A DNA stretch of 64,000 bases from Micromonospora noduli (GTDB lineage Bacteria; Actinomycetota; Actinomycetes; Mycobacteriales; Micromonosporaceae): contig NZ_PYAK01000008.1 in assembly GCF_003264365.1 (NCBI RefSeq), positions 124,001-188,000 of the forward strand. Direction: 5' to 3'. How positions within the stretch are numbered: position 1 is the stretch's first letter; each line of letters opens with the position of its first letter. The notes beneath the pieces were generated by a model. That model was given only the letters and a program-made list of their open reading frames with translations, did no database searches and was not told the DNA's origin. Of the stretch, positions 59,580 to 64,000 are shown piece by piece. A program made the translations under genes and the position numbers.

Positions 59580-60227
59580 TCAGCGGGCGATCCAGGTTGC
59601 CCGCGCCGCGCCAAGCAACGACCCGTCCGGGCCGTACAGGCTGGTGTGCACGAGCGCCTTGCGCCCATCGACGCGCAGCAACGCCCCGGTCACCACGCAC
59701 TCGTCGCCCGGCCCGGGCAGCGCCGCGACCACGGCGGCGATCCGGCCCAGCAGGTACGGGCGGCCCGGCGCGAGCACCGCCCAACCACCGGGGCAGTCCA
59801 GCGCAGCCCAGATCGTGGCCGCGCTGACCTCTGCGGGCGCGCGGAAGGGTGCGGCGGTCCGGCCATCGGGCAGCCGGCCGGGGAAGATCCGCAGCCCGTC
59901 GGCCCGCTGCGGCCCGCAGACGTAACAGCTGGGGAACGGATGCTCGACCAGGCCGGGGTAGCGGGCCGCGGCGGCCACCGCCGTCTCCAGGTCGACCGGG
60001 GGTACGACGGCATCGATCACCCCGGCCGGGCGCACCTCGGCCACCAGTTCGCCAGCCGGGTCCCGGACCTCGCCGTCGGCCACTGTCAGCTCGGTCTCCA
60101 GCGGTGGTGGCCGGCGCAGCGTCACCTCGACCGGCCCGCTGCCGCCCGCCTCGGCGGCGAAGATCCCCGCGCTCCAGCCGCCGTTGCCGGAACCGGCGGG
60201 CCCGTTGTAGCGGGTTTCGATGCGCAT
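59580..60227 (-). CDS. Hotdog-fold thioesterase-like protein
   Basis: A 215-aa protein, ATG at 60227 (MRIETRYNGPAGSGNGGWSAGIFAA). It contains PFPSCYVCGPQRADGLRIFPGRL, a motif of an actinobacterial acyl-CoA thioesterase-like family, and a second hotdog-like half, VSAATIWAALDCPGGWAV...VVTGALLRVDGRKALVHTSLYGPDGSLLGAARATWI. The GNGGW...AG segment fits a double-hotdog core. The acyl substrate is unknown. It is divergent from the OlsB/OlsA-like genes, which also handle acyl groups. Confidence 0.7.
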   Translation of the reverse strand: MRIETRYNGPAGSGNGGWSAGIFAAEAGGSGPVEVTLRRPPPLETELTVADGEVRDPAGELVAEVRPAGVIDAVVPPVDLETAVAAAARYPGLVEHPFPSCYVCGPQRADGLRIFPGRLPDGRTAAPFRAPAEVSAATIWAALDCPGGWAVLAPGRPYLLGRIAAVVAALPGPGDECVVTGALLRVDGRKALVHTSLYGPDGSLLGAARATWIAR

Positions 60228-60386
60228 CGTCGACCTCCGGTGGTGCGTGTCGGCGCCTTCGCCGGCCTGGTCCGGCAGCCTCGCACGGTCCGCGCCGGGG
60301 GTCGCTAGCGGTCTCGCCTGCCGGCGTTCATCCGATCGACACCAGTGGTCCCCGTGGATGGCAACCCGGGCACCTACACAGATCCC
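60228..60386. other. Divergent region between the hotdog and OlsB-like genes
   Basis: 159 bp, GC-rich, with no palindrome that stands out. It must contain both promoters. Alternative starts for the rightward gene (GTG 60345, GTG 60354) lie inside it. Confidence 0.3.
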
Positions 60387-61157
60387 ATGGCCGTTCTGCA
60401 TGCCGCTGGCACACCCCTGAAGACCAGCGGATACACCCTGCTGATCGCCGACGACCCCACCCAGGTCGCGGCCGCGCAACGCCTGCGCCACGAGGTGTTC
60501 GCCACCGAGCTCGGCGCCACTCTCCCCGGCGAGGCCGGGTTGGACGTCGACCCCTTCGACGCGTACTGCGACCACCTGATCGTCCGCGAGGACAGCACCG
60601 GCGAGGTGGTCGGCACGTACCGGCTGCTGCCGCCGGGGCGCACCACCCGGCGCTACGCCGAGGACGAGTTCGACCTGAGCCCGCTCGACCCGCTCCGCGA
60701 CGACCTGGTCGAGGCGGGTCGGTCCTGCGTGCACCCGGACCACCGCTCCGGCGCGGTGATCAACCTGATGTGGGCCGGCATCATCCGGTACCTGCACCTG
60801 CGCGGCTCCCGCTGGCTCGGCGGCTGCGCCTCGGTGCCGGTGGCTGACGGTGGGCGGACGGTGGCCGAGGTGTGGACGCAGGCCCGGGCCCGGCACCTGT
60901 CACCGCCGCCGCTGCGGGTCCGCCCGTTGCGGCCCTGGTTCACCGAGGCGGCTGCCGCCGGCCCGGTCGCCGTCGCCCCGGCCGGGCGGGTGGCGGTTCC
61001 GCCGCTGCTGCGTGGCTACCTCCGGCTCGGCGCGTGGATCTGCGGCGAGCCGTCGTACGACAGCGACTTCGGGTGCGCGGACTTCTACGTCCTCTTCTCT
61101 CTGGACCGGATGAACCCGCGCTACCTGCGGCACTTCCTCGGCGGGGAGCAGCGGTGA
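60387..61157 (+). CDS. OlsB-like N-acyltransferase (Acetyltransf_5 family)
   Basis: A 256-aa GNAT-related acyltransferase, read from ATG 60387; 60345 is an alternative. Conserved parts are YTLLIADDPTQVAAAQRLRHEVFATELGA, DVDPFDAYCDHLIVREDSTGEVVGTYRLLPPG, LVEAGRSCVHPDHRSGAVINLMWAGIIRYL and a C-terminal RGYLRLGAWICGEPSYDSDFGCADFYVLFSLDRMNPRYLRHFLG. OlsB enzymes attach a 3-hydroxyacyl chain from acyl-ACP to ornithine, forming lyso-ornithine lipid. Its stop overlaps the start of an acyltransferase that fits OlsA. The amino acid acylated is inferred, not shown. Confidence 0.85.
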   Translation: MAVLHAAGTPLKTSGYTLLIADDPTQVAAAQRLRHEVFATELGATLPGEAGLDVDPFDAYCDHLIVREDSTGEVVGTYRLLPPGRTTRRYAEDEFDLSPLDPLRDDLVEAGRSCVHPDHRSGAVINLMWAGIIRYLHLRGSRWLGGCASVPVADGGRTVAEVWTQARARHLSPPPLRVRPLRPWFTEAAAAGPVAVAPAGRVAVPPLLRGYLRLGAWICGEPSYDSDFGCADFYVLFSLDRMNPRYLRHFLGGEQR

Positions 61158-62092
61158 CCGCCGTGCCGCGCGACCTGTGGCGCCCCGCCTCGGGTTGCGA
61201 CGACGACTGCCTGCCGACGGCCGGCGAGGTGCCCACGGTGCCGGTGGCCCGCCGGGTGCTCCGGCTGGTCGCCGCGCTCGGCATGTTGCTGACCGGGATC
61301 CCGGTGGTGCTGCTGCTGCCCGTGCTTCCCACTCGGGAACGGCAGGCGCTGGTCAGCGGCTGGGCGCGGGCCACCGCGCGTGCCTTCGGCGTCCGCCTCG
61401 TGGTCCGGGGTCGGTTGCCCCGGCGGCGCGCGCTGCTGGTCGCCAACCATGTCTCCTGGCTGGACATCCTCGCGGTGCTGGCGGTCGCGCCCACCCGGAT
61501 GGTGGCGAAACGGGAGATCCGGTCCTGGCCGGTGGTCGGTCTGCTGGCCGCGGCGGCGGGCACGGTCTTCGTGGACCGGGCCCGACCGCTGACGCTGCCG
61601 AGGACCGTCGCCCGGGTCGCCGAGACGCTGCGCGCCGGGCGGTCGGTGGCGGTCTTTCCGGAGGGTACGACGTGGTGTGCCGGGAACGGTGCCACCGACT
61701 GCCGCCCCGGTGGTGGGTTCCGGCCCGCGATGTTCCAGGCGGCCATCGACACGGGCAGCCCGGTGGTTCCGCTGCGGCTCACCTATTGCTGTGCGACCAC
61801 CGGGTCTACCACCACGGCAGCCGCCTTCATCGGTGCGGACACTCTGCTGCGCTCGGTGGCACGGGTGGTCGCGGCGCGGGAGCTGGTGGTATCGGTGACG
61901 ATCGCCGCCGCGCTGCACCCGGCCCGTGACGCCGATCGGCGGTTGCTGGCCCGGGCCGCCGAGTCGGCCGTACACCTGGTGCCGACGGCGGGGGCCGTGG
62001 CGCGGACCCGGCTGCGGCCGGTGCCGGCGGTGACCCCGGCCGTTCCCGCGCCGGCTCTGCCTGCTGATCGCGAGCTGGGCCTGGCGGCCTGA
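61154..62092 (+). CDS. OlsA/PlsC-like 1-acyl-glycerol-3-phosphate-type acyltransferase
   Basis: A 312-aa membrane-associated acyltransferase, GTG overlapping the preceding stop (GTGA). A hydrophobic segment VLRLVAALGMLLTGIPVVLLLPVLP is followed by the HX4D motif ALLVANHVSWLDILAVLAV, VAKREIRSWPVVGLLAAAAGTVFVDR, and the FPEGT motif SVAVFPEGTTWCAGNG. In the OlsBA pathway this enzyme adds the second acyl chain to lyso-ornithine lipid; a glycerolipid role is also possible. Translational coupling favours the aminolipid pathway. The C-terminal 40 residues are Pro/Ala-rich and disordered. Confidence 0.88.
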   Translation: MTAVPRDLWRPASGCDDDCLPTAGEVPTVPVARRVLRLVAALGMLLTGIPVVLLLPVLPTRERQALVSGWARATARAFGVRLVVRGRLPRRRALLVANHVSWLDILAVLAVAPTRMVAKREIRSWPVVGLLAAAAGTVFVDRARPLTLPRTVARVAETLRAGRSVAVFPEGTTWCAGNGATDCRPGGGFRPAMFQAAIDTGSPVVPLRLTYCCATTGSTTTAAAFIGADTLLRSVARVVAARELVVSVTIAAALHPARDADRRLLARAAESAVHLVPTAGAVARTRLRPVPAVTPAVPAPALPADRELGLAA

Positions 62093-62151
62093 GGAGAGCA
62101 CGCCGACCGCCGGGCCGGCGACCAACTCGCGACCTGTCTTGTGGTATCGCG

Positions 62152-62167
62152 ATGTATCGCGTTACAT
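62152..62167. promoter_or_regulatory. PadR operator ATGT-N8-ACAT
   Basis: ATGTATCGCGTTACAT matches the known PadR/LmrR consensus (ATGT, 8 nt, ACAT). It overlaps a second IR, CGCGAT-GT-ATCGCG (62148-62161), and the hexamer ATCGCG occurs twice, 10 bp apart. It is 50 bp upstream of the ATG of the DUF4097-PadR operon, so autorepression is likely. Confidence 0.8.
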
Positions 62168-62216
62168 TCTCCTCCTGTTCGGCGTGCCTTCCGCGCGTCG
62201 TCGAGAGGGGAACGCC

Positions 62217-63041
62217 ATGGCCGGATGGACGATCGAGAGCCCACAACGGCTCACAGTTGACGCTCCGGTCGTCCGGCTGGACGTTCGACTGATCAGTGGG
62301 CGGCTCAACGTGGTCGCCACCGACGGGCCGACCCGGATCGACGTGACCCAGGTCGGCCGTCGGCCGGTCCTGATCGACCACACCGACGGTCGGCTCAGCA
62401 TCCGCCAGGAACGCGGTCGGGGCTGGTCGGACGTCCTGCGCTGGTTCCGGATGATCCACCGCTATCCCCGGGTGGACGTCTCCATCGCCGTGCCCGCCGA
62501 CGTCCTCGCCGATCTGGGCCTGGTCGCGGGCTCGCTGGTCGCCTCCGGCCTGCGCCGGCAGACCACCGCCAACGTCGTCGCCGGCCAGATCACCCTGATG
62601 GGGCTGCGCGGCAGCACCTCCGCGAAGCTCACCTCGGGGCCGGTCGAGGCGCTCGGCGTCCGCGGCGACCTCACAGTGGAGACGGTCTCCGGGGAGGTGA
62701 TCCTCGCCGACAGCGCCGCCGACCGGGTACGGGCACAGACCGTCTCCGGCGCCATCACCTGCGATCTGGACAACCCCCGGCGCAGCGAGATCCGGTTGAC
62801 CACCATCTCGGGCAGCATCACCGTCCGGGTCCGCGCGGACAGCGACCTCGCCGTCCAGCTGAACACCGCCTCCGGCCGGATCACCAGCGGCTTTCCGCAG
62901 CTACGCACCTCGACGTTCCCACTGCCCAGCAGCGAGGGGGTGCTCGGCGCCGGCGACGGTAAGCTCTGGGCTTCCGCGACCTCGGGGAGCATCGCCCTGC
63001 TCGCCCGAGCCGTCGACGACGATGCAGAGGAGCTGCCGTGA
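62217..63041 (+). CDS. DUF4097 beta-strand-repeat protein
   Basis: A 274-aa protein, ATG at 62217 with GAGAGGGG upstream. It is built of short beta-strand repeats around the pattern TVSGEV/TISGSI/TASGRI/TSGSI (e.g. LTVETVSGEVILADSAADRVRAQTVSGAITCDL), the DUF4097/DUF4098 fold, a right-handed parallel beta-helix. No signal peptide or membrane segment is visible, so it is probably cytosolic. Its TGA overlaps the PadR GTG. The family is widely paired with PadR regulators, but its function is unknown. Confidence 0.9.
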   Translation: MAGWTIESPQRLTVDAPVVRLDVRLISGRLNVVATDGPTRIDVTQVGRRPVLIDHTDGRLSIRQERGRGWSDVLRWFRMIHRYPRVDVSIAVPADVLADLGLVAGSLVASGLRRQTTANVVAGQITLMGLRGSTSAKLTSGPVEALGVRGDLTVETVSGEVILADSAADRVRAQTVSGAITCDLDNPRRSEIRLTTISGSITVRVRADSDLAVQLNTASGRITSGFPQLRTSTFPLPSSEGVLGAGDGKLWASATSGSIALLARAVDDDAEELP

Positions 63042-63649
63042 CCGCCGTGTTCAGCCACGGGCGGCTCCGGCTCTACCTGCTCAAGCTCCTCGACGACGGC
63101 CCGAAGCACGGCTACGAGCTGATCCGCCTGCTGGAGGACCGCTTCCTCGGGCTGTACGCGCCCAGCGCCGGCACCATCTACCCCCGCCTGCAACGGCTGG
63201 AGGTCGAGGGTCTGGTCAGCCACACCGCGGCCGGCGGCCGCAAGACGTACGACATCACCGATGCCGGTCGGGCGGAGCTGCGCCAGCGGGCCGGCGAGTT
63301 GACCGCGTTGGAAACGGACATCGCAGCCTCCGTGGCGGACCTCTCCAGCCTGGCCGGCGAGATCCGCAGCGAGGTACGCGGGTCGGCACGCGACCTCAAG
63401 CGGGAGCTGAGCGAGGCCACCCGGCAGACCCGGCGGGCCCGGTGGGAGGCGCCCGCGCCGCCGCCCCGCCCGGCGGCGACCGGAGGGCCGCAGGCCGAGC
63501 TGCTCGACGAGTTGAACCAGCGGCTAGCCGCGTTCACCGCCGAGGTGGGCCGGCTGATGCGCGCCCGACAGTTCAGCGACACCCAGTTGCGCACCGCGAT
63601 CCGGCTTCTCGACGGCGCCCTCGACGGGCTGCGTCGCCTGCTGCGCTGA
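63038..63649 (+). CDS. PadR-family transcriptional repressor
   Basis: A 203-aa regulator, GTG overlapping the DUF4097 stop (GTGA). The winged helix reads RLRLYLLKLLDDGPKHGYELIRLLEDRFLGLYAPSAGTIYPRLQRLEVEGLVSHTAAGGRKTYDITDAGRAELRQRAGEL. A long helical C-terminal region (LSSLAGEIRSEVRGSARDLKRELSEATRQTRRAR...) follows, likely coiled-coil, longer than minimal PadR proteins. The operator at 62152-62167 indicates autoregulation of the operon. Ligand unknown. Confidence 0.93.
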   Translation: MTAVFSHGRLRLYLLKLLDDGPKHGYELIRLLEDRFLGLYAPSAGTIYPRLQRLEVEGLVSHTAAGGRKTYDITDAGRAELRQRAGELTALETDIAASVADLSSLAGEIRSEVRGSARDLKRELSEATRQTRRARWEAPAPPPRPAATGGPQAELLDELNQRLAAFTAEVGRLMRARQFSDTQLRTAIRLLDGALDGLRRLLR

Positions 63650-63735
63650 CCGGCGTCGCCGGACGGCCGGCGACTCACAGCCTTTTTGCAGGAAGCGTCC
63701 AGCGCTGGCGCAGTGAAGTCACCGATGATGGGCGC

Positions 63736-64000
63736 ATGCCCGCTACCCAGACCGAGGCGCGACTGCTCGTCGTCGAGGACGACCCCAACATCCTCGAACT
63801 GCTCTCCGCGAGCCTGCGGTTCGCGGGCTTCGACGTGGCCACCGCGACAAGTGGGAGCGCCGCGCTCAACGCCGCCAAGGACCACCGGCCCGACCTGGTG
63901 GTGCTCGACGTGATGCTCCCCGACCTTGACGGCTTCGAGGTCATCCGGATGCTCCGCGAGGGCGGCACGCGTACCCCGGTGGTGTTCCTGACCGCCCGGG
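63736..64000 (+). CDS. Response regulator, partial (runs off the window)
   Basis: ATG at 63736 opens a reading frame still open at the window end. The 88 visible residues are a receiver domain: acidic pair in LLVVEDDPNILELLSASLRF, phosphoacceptor Asp in DLVVLDVMLPDLDGFEVIRML, and TPVVFLTAR. This is the OmpR/PhoB-type start (TcrA/MprA-like). The DNA-binding domain and any partner kinase lie beyond the window. An antisense frame across this region is not supported. Confidence 0.88.
   Translation, partial: MPATQTEARLLVVEDDPNILELLSASLRFAGFDVATATSGSAALNAAKDHRPDLVVLDVMLPDLDGFEVIRMLREGGTRTPVVFLTAR

Overview
The window is high-GC actinobacterial chromosome. Two WhiB proteins, a SigR/RsrA pair, ribosomal protein bL37, DUF5709 and DUF6104 proteins, Ni-superoxide dismutase with its SodX protease, a one-chain Kgd 2-oxoglutarate dehydrogenase and many GTG starts all fit. 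The repertoire and the style of intergenic repeats suggest Micromonosporaceae, most likely Micromonospora or a close relative. Nearly everything is core chromosome: I see no integrase, transposase, phage gene, CRISPR array, tRNA or rRNA.

Region by region. 1-9.2 kb: a large secreted subtilase, a small membrane protein, an orphan solute-binding lipoprotein, purC, glpK and a PRPP synthetase-like gene. 9.2-16.4 kb: signalling genes (an RsbW-type ATPase, a histidine kinase/response regulator pair, a STAS-ATPase fusion), an SDR, a GT4 glycosyltransferase and a DMT exporter. 16.4-31.4 kb: an old actinobacterial block of hisN, rsgA, aroA, SRAP, whiB, sigR-rsrA, bL37, a free biotinyl carrier and pdtaS. 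It resembles M. tuberculosis Rv3219-Rv3228 and S. coelicolor around SCO5208-SCO5217. A TetR/MFS efflux pair, a TPR protein and a SIS protein sit inside it. 31.4-39.4 kb: a long AT-rich palindrome, a GT39-like membrane glycosyltransferase, an AKR/ArsR divergent pair, then the sulfite reductase operon (leader peptide, sir, a zinc-ribbon protein, cysH, sirohydrochlorin chelatase), and whiB1. 39.8-50 kb: a lipid kinase, sodN/sodX, malic enzyme, an MDR dehydrogenase, and two paralogous lipoprotein hydrolases around an AKR/MerR pair and a LinA-like nucleotidyltransferase. 50-57.4 kb: ackA-pta and kgd. 57.7-64 kb: an ABC exporter, a hotdog protein, an OlsB/OlsA-like acyltransferase pair, a DUF4097-PadR operon and the start of a response regulator.

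Most of the less obvious signal is regulatory. Upstream of sigR there is a SigR-type promoter placed so that an N-terminally extended sigma form could be made. The cys operon has a cysteine leader peptide and a pairing that would mask the sir ribosome-binding site. The DUF4097-PadR operon has a textbook ATGT-N8-ACAT operator, and the aldo/keto reductase beside the MerR gene has a 19-bp-spacer promoter. A CRP-like box lies upstream of whiB1. Four unrelated intergenic palindromes look like dispersed repeats.

All calls come from reading the sequence and recalled family knowledge; no database search was run.
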